Below, in pieces: positions 18,370 through 30,316 of a DNA stretch of 64,000 nt; positions within the stretch are counted from its first letter, which is position 1, and the number at the start of each line of letters is the position of its first letter. Source of the stretch: Sacculina carcini (taxonomy: Eukaryota; Arthropoda; Thecostraca; Sacculinidae); assembly GCA_916048095.2 (NCBI GenBank), contig OU696573.1, positions 7,651,806 to 7,715,805 on the forward strand, given 5' to 3'. Under the pieces are notes generated by a model. The model worked only from the letters and a program-made list of their open reading frames with translations. It ran no database searches and had not been told where the DNA came from. Position numbers and translations under genes: made by a program.

Positions 18370-20460
18370 TAATTGAATGTTTAATGGTACCTTACGTTGG
18401 CCTCAACCCTTTTATCGTGGCGTTATTACAGTGGTTCAGTCCAATTATCACGACTTTACTCCAGAGATGGGTATGTTTTTGAGTAATTATATCGCCACGA
18501 AAATAATCTCAAGCAACGTAGAGATACTAAAGACGACAACGCTAGGAATTTCCTCTCCATCTGGATTTTATGAGCTCCATTTGCCACAAATATTATCGTC
18601 CGTCAAATAATTGCAAACTTATTGTCTGCAACTGTGAATGAAAGTGAGTGTCAAAACCGGTTTGTTGGTTGGTTGGTGAGAAATCCTTTGTGGTGTAGCC
18701 GCGTGGGAATGCTCAATTGAATCGCCATTTAACATCACGGACGGAGACCATTGTGCTTCTGGGTATCAACTCACACTGAGACACGCGACACCTCTAACAT
18801 CAGCCGCTAGTTTTACTATCTGTGAGTGTAAATAACACCAATCAACGTAGTATCAGGACGTGCGTACGTGCCAGTGAACAGTGTTTCTACCCATCGTGTT
18901 CGTATGAGAACTAGCATCACTGGTGAAGAACTGTAAAACGTGAAGCGTTTTTAATATATATTGGTGTTTATACAACGATACTTCTCTAGCCACGATTGCA
19001 TGTGCTCTCGATTCAAGGGCTCATATTCATTTAGGTTAATCTATATTCTTTCTATATATCTATTCTATATTTCTATATTCTTTATTAATAATAAATTCAT
19101 TAATCTATCATGTGGGGATGAAGTTGCTCGGCGACTGAGATATGATAACTTGACAAATTGCTCCCATGGACAAGCTCTATAGATACAGAAACAACACTAC
19201 TCAGAGGTTTGTGCCAAAAAGGATTTTGAGGTTGAAATCCTGCAGTAGAATATTTGTGGCTATTTGAATCAGCGAATGCAGAAAAACTTCAGACAAAATA
19301 TAAATTAGGATACTATACCGCTTTGTATTAGCGTTCAATGCGAAAAATTCGAACGCAAAGAGACAAAACATACACACTCAATTATAGTTTACATATGTAC
19401 CCAAGTGGAACAGTGAATAGTCCATATACAACAGGGTTGTAGCTACCATGATGCTGGTTTTGACCAAGCGTTCCTAGGCGCAGCAAAGTTTATACGATTG
19501 GCATAAACATATGCAACATCCGACTTTCTCGAAACGTCCGCGTCCGTTCACGTCGGCGTGCAATGACCATGTAGCGACAAGCGAATGTTTCACGCACGCT
19601 TGCAAACGTATATACGGACGTTAGAAGACAAACACAGAAACGAACATAAACAAGCGCTGACACATGAGCAAATACAAATATTTCACCAACGTTCGTAACG
19701 TAAAAGGTTTTGTGCAATTACAATCCTCACAACATAGCTATTGTTTGCACAATGCAGTGTTTGGGCGTTCTTCGTCATCAACGTCCATTTTGCTCTGGTC
19801 TGAGATATTAATTATCCACTAGCATTACCTAACGCCTGGCTAATATAAAGATAAAATATAGCACGACGTGAAACATATAACAAATGAATAGTTCAGAATA
19901 AAACCTGCTCAAATATACATAAAATAGAAAACATATACTTGTGCGAGTAATACCACGCCAGGCTAAAAGTGTTTGTGCTGGAACTTGTCGATAATTGTGC
20001 ATTCGACAATTGTGCATTCACCTCTTATATTTCACGAAGACTATGGGGGGCAATAGCATTTGAATGACATCAAATTGAAGACAGTTTAAAATGCTGGCTC
20101 ATTCCTATAACTGTACAATCCACAATCCACAAAACAACAAAAAGGGAGTTGACCAAGTGATCGATAACAAGGAAACTGCGGAAGAACCGTGCTCTCCGTG
20201 ACAATCTGTAACTTGAGGAACCACTTAAGTAACCATTCCAGTAATTTAACCTGTTGCTTAAATGTAATATACATATTGTATAGATATTGTGTAGTATGTA
20301 TGTGACGTAGTGATTGTATTGATTGATGCGTTCATGAAGTGGCGTAAAGTCAAACAGCTCGTTTTAAACGCAATAGACCTACGAATTGCTATATTTATTG
20401 TGTACGTGTCTCGAATACGCCATTACTCGAAATCCGTTGTTTGCTCTTGTGTGTTTGCAG
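18370..20460 (+). other. First intron, right part
   Basis: No repeat family or coding exon is supported. A small frame at 18377-18610 has no recognisable domain or good splice borders. The stretch ends in a pyrimidine-rich TTGCTCTTGTGTGTTTGCAG acceptor. Confidence 0.5.
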
Positions 20461-20554
20461 TCTGTACCCGCATACATAATGCGTCGGCTCCTATTAAATG
20501 TGAACGATTTATTGCGGGAAGAGGACATCCAACGTATGCAAGATGATTCACAAG
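20461..20554 (+). CDS. Probable second coding exon of the host gene
   Basis: It is preceded by the acceptor TGCTCTTGTGTGTTTGCAG and followed by the strong donor CAAG|GTAGGT. The 94-nt exon is open in phase 0, which matches the phase-0 end of the exon at 15731-15982, and leaves phase 1. It encodes 31 residues, SVPAYIMRRLLLNVNDLL then REEDIQRMQDDSQ, a Leu-rich amphipathic helix-like stretch. The join across a 4.5-kb intron is inference from phase and splice signals. No later exon was found in the window, so the rest lies further right or was missed. Confidence 0.5.
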
Positions 20555-20814
20555 GTAGGTGAAAAACGTCGCAGTTTTGACTAATTGACACACAAGTCAG
20601 CAGCCATGTGTCAATGAACATGTTTCATTCGATGTATATGATTCCTTTTCACGCTTGATATTTGAATTATTTTTCAAACAATGTTAGAGTTGTTCTTCAA
20701 GCATTGATAGTGTTAATTTTATAAACATGGTTACCGCATATTGATTATCCTTGTACATCGTGGGCGTGTGTTAACGTTCCCATATTAAGGTTTCCGATAC
20801 TGACCTTTCTCTGA

Positions 20815-21605
20815 TTCGCTCCTATCTCCATATACGTAACTTCTCCGTTACGTTCAACCCACATGTCCAATAGAATCATTCAAGTATATGGTGACCCCAA
20901 GGCTCAATACTTGGTCCGCTGTTAATTAATAAATTTATATATGTCTTCCCCTGTTTCTGTTTTAAGCGCCATTATACCCCTTATCACATATACGCAGACG
21001 CTGCTCCCTGCCATTTTACGCATTCTGATGTTACTCGAAGGGTCTTTGATATATTGACCTGTGTATCACCTCGTCAGCTTCTTCCTAACTCCTCACTTTG
21101 CAAATATATTGCTCTTCATCCACCTCGTATCAATGTTTCGTCCATCCTCTACCACTTCCACTGTTAAAACTGAAGTAATATTTCTACATTTTTTGTTAAA
21201 TGTGTTTTTCTTCTTATAATGTTAATTCCGTTGCTTGTACAAGTCGTGTAATTCATCGCTCTCTCCACTCTATCCGTCCCTTTATCGATCGGCCTTCAGC
21301 CATCAAACTTGCTCAGTGTCCTATTTTCTGTCACCTGGATTTCTGTAGCTCACTACACTATTCTATTCTAAAGACGTCCCTTAAACTTCTTCAACGTAAC
21401 ATTAACCAGCCCTGTCGCTTTGTTTTGCATTCAATTCAATTCAATTCATGCACTCCCCTCATGTATTAACTTCGTTGTCTCTACGAAATACCCTATTCTT
21501 TTTCCTCTGCGTTATATCATTTTATGTTGCTCCATAACCCTAAACGACCGCCCTCCGATCTGTCCACATTGATTACCCTTTAACATAACCATTCATATTT
21601 AGAGA
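20815..21605 (+). pseudogene. Old L2-like LINE, RT remnant (first part of a split copy)
   Basis: A degraded relative of the LINE at 38974-41015. The GVPQGSLLGPLLFNLYI region of that copy is recognisable here as GGTGACCCCAAGGCTCAATACTTGG..., and a HIYAD block (20990s) corresponds to its YHIYADD. CTTCAACGTAACATTAACC and a TATATCATTTTATGTTGCTC stretch match its C-terminal coding region. Stops and indels are frequent. It is interrupted at about 21606 by an LTR element and continues after it. Confidence 0.7.
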
Positions 21606-21897
21606 AGTATTCAGGTGACACACACGGCGCAGCAATCACATTCGTGGCATTTGTTTTCGTTCAGCGCGGAATACACTTAATTCGTGTGTTTTAAGTATAT
21701 TTACTATTTCAATTACTATCAAACGTGCTTGAGGTATATAAATTCATGTGTATTATTTGTGATAAGTTGTATGTTCCAACGAGATTAAACGTTTATTTCA
21801 ATTTGGCATTGTTTCCTAGTTTATGATGGCTTTCTAACTGCATTCACAGGTATTGATATGATTGTTGATGAATACACCTGCAAATGGCTAATGCTTA
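21606..21897 (+). repeat. 5' LTR of the degraded gypsy element
   Basis: Matches 26068-26381 along its length with many substitutions. Boundaries are good to a few bases only. Confidence 0.75.
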
Positions 21898-21934
21898 TTT
21901 ATGATATTAATATAAGTTACACGTGCCGCGAGAA

Positions 21935-22168
21935 ATGTCAACGCGTCAACCGCAGCAAAAATCAGCGACACAGAAAACTCCTGTACACGGCAGCAACGAC
22001 AAAACCTGTAGTCATTGTGGCGGACAAGGACACGGAGGCAATCGTCAAGCCCGTATCTCCAAATGTCCGGCGTACAACCACACATGCAAGGAATGCGGAA
22101 AATTACACCACTACGGGAGTGTTTGCCGACGCCGACACGCCAAGTCGCAAAAGAGCAACAGCTCTTAG
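21935..22168 (+). pseudogene. Gag nucleocapsid remnant
   Basis: Short frame with Cys/His motifs: CSHCGGQGHG...C and CKECGKLHHYGSVC (CX2CX4HX4C). This is the tail of Gag in K02A2.6-like gypsy elements; the capsid part is absent. It stops in frame just before further pol sequence. Confidence 0.7.
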
Positions 22169-22428
22169 GTGCAATATGCGGACGATCTGTATGAATTGTG
22201 TCCGATTCAAAGGGACGAGACCGTACGTCAGATCAAGCTGAGTGCCCTAGAACACCATGGGTACGATGCCATTAACAGTGTGTCACAAACGCGCTTCCGA
22301 CCCACAACCTACCCTCAAAGTCCGCATTCAAGCAATGATCCCCAACGTTCGGGCATCCAGACGACGCCCGAACTTTGGGGATCAAAACAAGCATACGTCG
22401 GCCAACAACTATGCTTTATAATGGTAGT

Positions 22429-23775
22429 GCAGACACCGGGTGTCAATCGTGTCTGGTGGCTCAATAATCCTTCAAAAGCTGGGATTACGACCATCACAAC
22501 TCGCACCAGTTGCCATGAGAATGGTAGCGGCCAACAATCAGGGCATATCAATCCTCGGAGCTCTGACACTGCGAATTTCGGTCGACACACCCGACAAGCT
22601 TCCAATCGCAACTTACCAGCTTGTATATTTCAGAAAGTTCACGGAAAAACTTTTTCTGACGCAGCGGGCTTGTGTCGCTCCCGGTTTAATTCCATCATCA
22701 TTTCCCGCAGTGTGTAACTCTGGACTGATGCCGACGATCTTCAACAATACTGACGCTGAAACCGACAGTCTTTGCACATGTCCCAAACGAGAATCGCCAC
22801 CTCCTCGTCCTACTCAACTCCTAATACCGGCTACTGACAAGGAGTGTACAAAGCGACTAGAAGCATGGTTAATCGAATATTACAAGTCGAGCACGTTCAA
22901 TACATGCGAAAAACAGCAGCTTCCGTTCATGTCTGGTCCTCCAATGAAACTGGTCGTGGATCCCTCCGCTGCGCCCACGTTGTACCACACGCCTATACCA
23001 GTACCAGTGCACTGGCAAGAACCAGTCAAAGCCTCCCTGGACCGGGACGTTCGACTTGGAGTCATTGAGCCAGTGCCTGTGGGGACGCCCGTAACGTGGT
23101 GTCACCGGATGGTCGTATCCCCTAAAATATCCGGTGAACCTGGACGAAATGTGGACTTCCAAGCTTTAAACAAGCACGCCGTACGCGAAACGCATCATAC
23201 GCAGTCACCGTTCCACCAGGCCCGACCCGTCCCCTCACACACGTATAAATCTGTGTTCGATGTATAGAACGGTTACCACAGTATCCCACTGGACAAGGAC
23301 GATCGACATCTTACCACATTCATTACCCCGTGGGGGCGATATTGATACTGTGTGGCCCCACAATGGTACAGTTCATCAGGCGATTGTTACACCAGACGAT
23401 TTGACGAGATTGTCTCAAACACAAAAAATCACTAAATGTGTTGACGACGCCCTCTTGTGGTCGGACTCCATCGAGGATTCATGTTTTCAAGCTGTAAGCT
23501 GGTTTGACAAAAGTGGTAGGAACGGCGTGATATTGAATCCATCGAAATTCAGATTCGCTAGAACCACATTCGATTTCACCGGTTTTACGATCGCGCCTAG
23601 CAAAGTCACGCCCAGCTCAAGTTACACGGATGTGATTCGACATTTTCCGTCTCCGAAGAATGCCACTGACGTGCGCAGCTGGTCAGGCCTTGTGAACCAG
23701 GTGTCTTTTTCGTTCGTAGCCGCACCAAAGATGCTTCTATTCCGAGATCTACGCAAACCAAAAACAAAGTTTTAG
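22429..23775 (+). pseudogene. Protease and RT remnants of the degraded gypsy element
   Basis: Protease active site ADTGCQSC near 22429-22452 in one frame, with its continuation (LGLRPSQLAPV, AANNQGISILGA) in another from 22440. RT: VIEPVPVGTPVTWCHRMVV, DFQALNKHAVRETH, a premature TAG, then NGYHSIPLDKDDRHLTTFIT; after a deletion, CVDDALLWSDS (the YVDD box) and the FDFTGFTIAPSKV region. At least three frame changes. Confidence 0.8.
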
Positions 23776-23848
23776 TGCAACGAGCAATTGTGGATAAGAC
23801 CCATTTCAAGAATCGAAAAGGGTCATTTTTAAGGGTATCAGTGACGGC

Positions 23849-25249
23849 GTGGTAATTTTCGACCCAGAACGACCCACTTGCCTAGTTACAGACTGCTCGA
23901 AAACAGGAATTGGATGTTGGCCACTGCAGAAACATTGCAAGTGCTCCTCCACAGCTCCATTCTGTTGCAGGGATGGATGGACCATCACCCTAGTTGGCGC
24001 ACGTTTCACCTCATCGGCAGAATCTCGTGACGCGCCAATCGAAGTCGAAGCCTTGGCGGTAGTTGACGCTTTGAACAGGTCGCGAAAGTTCGTTTTGGGG
24101 TGTCCCCACTTGATGATTGCAGTGGACCACGAGCCATTACTCAAAGTTTTCGAAAACCGCTCACTTGGTGACATCTACAACCCACGTCCCCGCAACCTGA
24201 AGAAAAAACTTTGCGTTATCGATTTACCATAATTCACAAACCCGGGATCCCGTCACAAAGCTGCTGGCGCCATATCACGACACCCTGCCAATAGCCCATA
24301 TCCCTTCCATCTGCCTGACGACATCGATTTTGCTAGTGAAGTACACGAGTGGGTAACATGGGACGACGTTCACACTTCAACCGCTAGCGATGAACATTTC
24401 CAAAAACTTCAAGAGTACATTGAGTGGGGGTCTTCCATTGGGGCCTTCCATCGTCTTCCGAGAGAATCCCATCTCAAATCTGCAACTTTTATCAGTTCAG
24501 AGTCAACCTTTCGAGCTATGACGGCGTACTACTGTCCAAGGATCGGTTCATTCTCTTGCTGTCTTTACGAGCGCATGTTCTACAATAATTGCATTCAGCC
24601 CACCAAGGAGTCACACAAATGTGATACCGACCTGAATCGTCTGTATCCTGACCAGAACTGACTCTCGACATCACAAACATGCGTTCCCGGTGTCAAGCAT
24701 GCAACCTCATGGCGCCATCTCAACCGTACTCTCCGCCAACACCACCGCCTCCCCCATCATACCCATTTCAACAGATTGTCAGAGACTCCCTCAACTATCG
24801 CGGCAACAACTATTTCGAGATTAACGAGTCATTGTAGACCGTTACAGCAACTGGCCCATCGTCGAAAAAGACAAATGAGCCACATGGTTTTATCCGCACT
24901 GCGCCACACTTTCGTAACATATGGCATAAGCGACGAGCTCACGTCAGACGATGGCCCGGAGTTCCCATGCATCCAAACGCAGAAATTCCTTCACAGCTGG
25001 AGCGTGCCACATCGCATATATTCGGTGGTAAATCTACACATCAACTCTCGAGCCGAAGTCGGCGTAAAAACCGTTAAGCGACTGCTTGCACAGAACACAG
25101 ACAATCACGGCCGTCTCAATACTGACCAATTCCAAAGAACCATGCTACAGTATCGAAACGCGCCCGATCCTATCACTCGCGTATCCCATGCCATGTGTAT
25201 ATTTGGCCGGAAGATCAGGGATTCGATACCGACCCACCCAAGGAAATAA
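23849..25249 (+). pseudogene. RNase H and integrase remnants of the degraded gypsy element
   Basis: RNase H-like: CLVTDCSKTGIG, then EVEALAVVDALNRSRKF and AVDHEPLLKVF. Integrase-like: CQACNLMAP, then a core with TSDDGPEF (second catalytic Asp) and NSRAEVGVKTVKRLL (catalytic Glu region). Several stops lie between the blocks. A chromodomain-less C-terminal piece (FQNQTGPYPNRWDKTGIIVEV, about 25380-25440) follows. Confidence 0.78.
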
Positions 25250-25551
25250 CAACCCCATCCAACTTGGAGAGAAACACTAACAGCTAGAAAAGAAGCGTTA
25301 AGAAACCGTTATATGATTATTGCGGAGCGTCTCACCGAACACACGCGAAACTTTCGCTCTCTAGCCCTCGGCGATCACGCGCGGTTCCAAAACCAAACAG
25401 GCCCATATCCCAACAGGTGGGATAAGACCGGCATCATCGTTGAAGTCCCCCAATTTGAACAATACGTCGTTCGCATTGACGGATTAGGCCGAGTGACTCT
25501 ACGAAATCGTCATTTCCTCCGGAAGGATGTACCCTTCATACAACGCTGCCA

Positions 25552-26064
25552 TTGACGTTCACTCCGGGCCGTTCGTTAAGCAATGAACCAGGTGTTTCAG
25601 ATCGACCGATCTATTCAGACCAACCGACTGCGGCAAGCCCACCAACGGGATCAAACCAGCCTACCGCGTCCCACCGACCAACTGAAACAGACATACCGAC
25701 TGCATCGGACCGACCAATTACATCAGACCATCCAATTACGTCTGCACCGCCTCTCACGACACATTCAGCGACGTATGTGTCACACCACTCAGAGCCAAAT
25801 CAGCACCAACTCAACGAAACATGCTTTGATACAAACACGTCCCACAATAATCCACCACATCTAGATTCCCACACATTGCCAGCGAACACAATGTTCACGA
25901 TACTCCGCATCACGAGAACGTCACCCACCACCACTCTCGTCCAGCGGACCTCCTCTCAGACAGCGTCGTCCGCTAGCCAGGGTCCGTACCGGCGAATATG
26001 TCCTATAGCCGTACTTGCACCTGTCATCAGAATCAGTCTCCAGACAGCCGACTTGGGGGCGTAG
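25552..26064 (+). pseudogene. Pro/Thr/Ser-rich Pol tail
   Basis: Open stretch with repeated P-T-x-S-D-R/Q-P units (SDRPIYSDQPT, SDRPITSDHPIT), the low-complexity tail after integrase, ending at the right LTR. Likely non-functional, since the upstream pol is broken. Confidence 0.5.
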
Positions 26065-26067
26065 ACA

Positions 26068-26381
26068 AGTATTCGGGTGACACGCACGGCGCCGCAAGGA
26101 CATTCGTGGCATTTATTTTCGTTCAGCACGGAAACCACTTTATACGTGTGTTATAAGTATATTTGCTATTTCAATTACTATCAAACGTGTTTAAGGTATA
26201 TAAATTTTGTGTATTTTTTGTCACAAGTTGTGTGTTCCAACGAGGTTAAACGTTTATTCTGATTTGGCTTTGTTTCCTAGTTAATGGTGGTTTTCTAATT
26301 TTGCATTCACAGATATTGATATCATTGTTGATGAATACAAATGTCTGCAAATGCAAATGTCTGCAAATGGCTAATGCTTAT
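26068..26381 (+). repeat. 3' LTR of the degraded gypsy element
   Basis: See the element entry; contains a duplicated CAAATGTCTGCAAATG word near 26340-26370. Confidence 0.75.
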
Positions 26382-26751
26382 ATAATCTTGTCACACCTAT
26401 CCGCTCTCCTGTCCTTGTTCTCTCAACTAATATTTTGGTCTTCTAGATCTTTTCCCCTATTGGTTCCCGACTTAATCATTCCTCCTAGCTTAAATTACCT
26501 CATTTTCTTATGAATATACCTACTCTTCCTTAAACAAATATATTTTAACTAATCATTGGACCCACTTTATCATTGTTTGACACTCTTCGCCTCTCTTTGG
26601 CTCTTATCCTTGCAATATTGCATGTGTCCGCTGTGTTTTCGTATGTACTTACTGATTGTTTGCTTACTTATGCTTGCATATCAGTTTGTGTGGTTGTTTG
26701 GTGTTTTCTCATTTATGCATTTTTGTATGTGATTATTGTATTAGTATTGTA
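26382..26751 (+). mobile_element. Middle part of the split L2-like LINE (3' UTR)
   Basis: Pyrimidine-rich then TG-rich sequence of the same style as the 3' UTR of the copy at 38974-41015. The assignment rests mainly on position between two recognised parts of that LINE. Confidence 0.45.
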
Positions 26752-28094
26752 CAGGGTGCTCCAAAAAATGTAACTACTTTCATTGGTCTTTATTCAAACA
26801 GATTTTGAATGACAAGCTTAATACGCGAGATTCATAAAGTCAACAAGTTTGGATTATGTTTGAAAGTTAATCAAACTTCTGGTAGCCCACATGTTCAATA
26901 TGAGCAACGTTTCTATTTGAACATGCTTTCACGCGAGCGCAGAAATTCTGGCCGACTTTTTCCATGTCTCACCGGTGACTTCAGCTGCATAAGCTGTCAC
27001 ATTCTGCTTGAGATCAGCCAGTATTTGAGGTATGTTGGCATACCTTTACCTTTGCTGCTTCCCAGAACCAGAAATCAAGTGTGTGGGGCCCACGCATGAT
27101 CTGTGTTGAGGCTGATGGGACGATTCCGGAAGAGTCCCCGAGATGATCCAATGATTTATGGGCTGTATGAGGTGTTGCTCCATCCTGCATGAACCAAGCA
27201 AGCCTCAACTGTCCTTGGGTTAGCTTCTGAGTCAGCTCACCGTAAAGCTGATCAAGAATGACGATATACCGCTCGCTGTTGATAGTAACGGTGCGCCCAT
27301 TTTTCTCGAGCCATTAGGGTCCCAGCAGACCGTACTTTGCATTGAAGGCCACAAATGTAGTGACCTTCGGACCTTTGAGGCGCTTCTCACTTATTTCTTC
27401 TGGCTTCTCTTCTCCCCAAAACACATTGTTGTGGTTATTAACAGCCCCATTAAGATGAAAATGTGCTTCATCACTAAACCAAATGTGATTGAGCCAGGTG
27501 GGAATTTGCTCGAGCTTTTCATTCAGCCAGTCGCACATCTCGATTCTCCTCTCTTTGTCCTGTACCTCCAGTACATGGTGAGTTGTAATTCTAAATGGGA
27601 ACATATTCAGGTCCTTCTTCATAACTCTCAAAAGCGTAGTTGGAGAGAGAGCCAATTCTTGAGCGCGGATTCGGTAAGATTTCTTTGGATTGTTAACCAC
27701 CGACTCACGGAAATGCTCCCGCTTCTCGGGAGTGATGATCGATCGCCGGCCACTTCTTCCCTTGTTGACGTTATCCAAGGTCTTCTCCTTTTTGAAATGC
27801 AGCACAATGCTCTGTATTTTCAAATTTGTAAGTGCTGCACAATCAGACTTGGATTTGTATCCCTGGTGTGTGTTCAACCGACGGCTTACTTCTGTAGGTG
27901 ACTTTGTTTCATACCAGAGTTGGACGATTTTCAACTTCTGCTCTAGCGTGTACATTTTGCATGCAATTTTAAAAACAAAGACATATACACAAATCCAACC
28001 TAATTGACTATGTAACCTGAGAATGAAAAGTCCGTGCGCGCCCCAACAGATTTATTACAGTCGATCAAAGTAGTTACATTTTTTGAGCACCCTG
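26752..28094 (-). mobile_element. Mariner-type transposon (1,343 bp) with TIRs and TA target
   Basis: Left end CAGGGTGCTCCAAAAAATG and inverted right end CAGGGTGCTCAAAAAATGTA, both extending through AACTACTTT, flanked by TA on each side (26750-26751 and 28095-28096). It carries a minus-strand transposase. TIRs and target are standard for Tc1/mariner. The copy is inactive because its transposase frame is broken. Confidence 0.95.
27014..27955 (-). pseudogene. Mariner transposase, interrupted
   Basis: Starts at ATG 27955 (MYTLEQKLKIVQLWYE), with the paired helix-turn-helix DNA-binding region, GRSGRRS linker, and DDD core: IWFSDEAHF (first Asp), MQDGATPHTA (second Asp), and HTLDFWFW (third Asp, 35 residues after the second here). 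One in-frame TAA near 27314 splits it, and the frame resumes to 27014 where it is lost. Similarity to the C-terminus continues to about 26800 in other frames. Cut-and-paste transposase by family. Confidence 0.9.
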
Positions 28095-28095
28095 T

Positions 28096-28160
28096 ATCTT
28101 TTGTTGCTGTTTCTGTCCCGCGCATGTTTCGTGCGCTATACCAAATTAATACATATGTGT
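28096..28160 (+). mobile_element. 3' end of the split L2-like LINE
   Basis: GTGCGCTATACCAAATTAATACAT resembles the GTGCGCTATATTAAATACAT 3' end of the LINE at 38974-41015, just before its (TTG)n tail. This places the mariner inside that LINE's 3' UTR. Confidence 0.6.
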
Positions 28161-28741
28161 TCTGATTGATTAGTCTTAATCCGTTTCCAGTGTGTTTGTC
28201 TTTTCTAATTTTATTGCTTTTCTCTCTGTCTCTTGAATATCAAAATGTATGGGAATTGCAGTCATTTTTAGCGTTTGCGCTCCTCTCATCCCACCTTATT
28301 CACTTATTCCAATAATGATGATGGTAATAACGAACCTAAGATAAATGTAAGAACAAATGGTTTTGTGTACAAATTCATGGTTTTCTCATACTCGTTTTTC
28401 ATATATGTATGATCAATACTATCGGTTTTCGCACTCGTTGTGTCTACGTACAGGCGTCAAACTACCACAGCCAATGTTTGTTTGTCAAGAGCAACGCCGC
28501 GCGCAAATACACATTACAATAAATACGACTGGAAATCATACAAAACGAAGATTTCATAATAGTTGAATTCAAATAGCTCAATAGTCCAGTTGATAGTTTG
28601 TTCGTATTTCTTAGTGCTTTGTTCGTAGTTCATAATTAATTGTCCATAGTTCATACTTTTTCATAACCCATGAGTTTTTTGCATATTGATGTGATAACTG
28701 GCGAGGTACCTTTCAGGTCGAGGAAGTGGTCGCATTATGAG
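28161..28741. other. Non-coding stretch
   Basis: AT-rich; a short ATGATGATGGTAATAA stretch near 28311-28327 could be a retroelement tail. No gene seen. Confidence 0.45.
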
Positions 28742-30316
28742 TAGAGATGCGACCTAAAAAAAAACCGACGGTTTTTTTTTATAAAAAAAACGTTTTTTTT
28801 GCCAAAAAAAACACGTTCTTTTTGGGTTTTTTTTGAAGAGTCATGCAAAGAATTCAAATTATGGAAATGATATATTTGGGATGTTAAATGAATTATTTTC
28901 ATCAACACATGGGTTATTCATGCTATTAGTGACCCTATCAAATTGAATTATCATTAAATATGCACAATATAATTGTTATAATGTGTCTGAAAGGCCTAAT
29001 AACATTGTTTGCACGGTACTGTGCGGCACTTCTATGTACAGTACAGTTTTGCATTCAATTATTGAGTTAATCATTGTGTAAGAAAGCAGGGTTTGAGAAC
29101 CGTTTCTTATGCTAAAATGTGAAACTGTTTAAAAAAACAAGTGGCATAATTTTTTTTTTTTTTTACACCTTAACTTTTTACTGCCAGAAATTAACTACGT
29201 TGGTTATAATAAGTTTCATCATTTCATTCAGCAGATCAATTATTTGCAAATATAAGAGTACAAACACTGCAAATATTTACACAAATACTACGAATATGTA
29301 CACAAACTTAGTGTCCCTAATGAGACTACGAATAAAAGCGGGTCGCAGTGGCAACGGACCAGAAAAACGTAAAAAAAATTCGTGTAGGAAAAAAAACAAC
29401 TGAGGAAATATATTTGATGTACAAAAAAGTATTTGAACACAAATATCTACATCAAAGAAACCATCATTCATAAAACCAGTTTTAAAAACAGGTTACTAAT
29501 AAAAAAACAGTTAATTTGGTTAAACTTTCCTTGATCTGCCGCCAATTTTTTTCCCAATCTCTACATCTACGAAAACAGTTTTTCCAAAAAATATATTTTG
29601 AAAAAAACATGGTTTAAAAGAAAAGTTTAAAATAAGTGGTTTAACCAGCCGCTTATACGTACCAGCAAGCTACTTGCTATACAAAAGTTATTTGAACGTA
29701 CATCAATCAAATCTATCTTACATAGATACTGTTTTAGAAAACATTGTTTCATTAAAAAAGCGTTAGTTTAAATTAACGTTTGTCAAAAAAACACTTGACC
29801 AACCAATTAGCTTGTCTTGTTCTGCTGCCAACATTTTCTGGACCTGTACATTAAAAAAACGAATTTAAAACCAGTTTGAAAAACATCATTGCATTTTTTC
29901 ATAAAAAACATGGTTTCTTTTATAAAAAAAACAAGATTATTCAATGAATTTGTTTTGTTATGCTGACAAATTATTTCAAATATCCACATAATTAAAACCA
30001 TCTTTAAAAACATGGGTTTTCTCAATGAAAAAAACCTAAACCACCGGACCCGGATGCACTTTCAAACAGTCTCCTGAGGTATTTATTGATAAATATTCTT
30101 GTTTTTTATACTATTATCAAATTATCTTTGAAATAAGACACGTAAAGATGTACAAAACATCAATTGAACTCATTTCTATGTACTAAAATCTAACATCCGA
30201 TGATAATTGGGGCTAATTCTAAAAAAAACAAAAAAAACAAAAAAAAACTAAAAAAACATGTTTTTTTTGCAAAAAAAACCGCAACAAAAAAAAACGGTTT
30301 TTTTTTTGCATCACTA
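28742..30316. mobile_element. Non-autonomous hAT-type element (1,575 bp) full of A/T homopolymer tracts
   Basis: The ends TAGAGATGC and (inverted) TAGTGATGC match 8/9. The flanking 8-mers ATTATGAG (28734-28741 and 30317-30324) are identical. Next to both ends are paired runs of 7-10 A and T (AAAAAAAACCG...CGGTTTTTTTT), and such tracts recur throughout the interior. No transposase frame. The A/T runs make the two ends strongly self-complementary. Confidence 0.9.

Larger units (their letters stand above)
21606..26381 (+). mobile_element. Degraded Ty3/gypsy LTR retrotransposon
   Basis: Diverged LTRs (about 21606-21897 and 26068-26381) share AGTATTC(A/G)GGTGACAC, TTCGTGGCATTT, TCAATTACTATCAAACGTG, TTCCAACGAG(A/G)TTAAACG and GCATTCACAG. 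The right LTR carries a small tandem gain of CAAATGTCTG. Between them are remnants, in order: zinc knuckle, protease, RT, RNase H and integrase, all with stops or frameshifts. The N-terminal part of gag is missing: the zinc knuckle starts only about 40 bp after the left LTR, so there is an internal deletion. No target duplication can be fixed. Confidence 0.88.
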
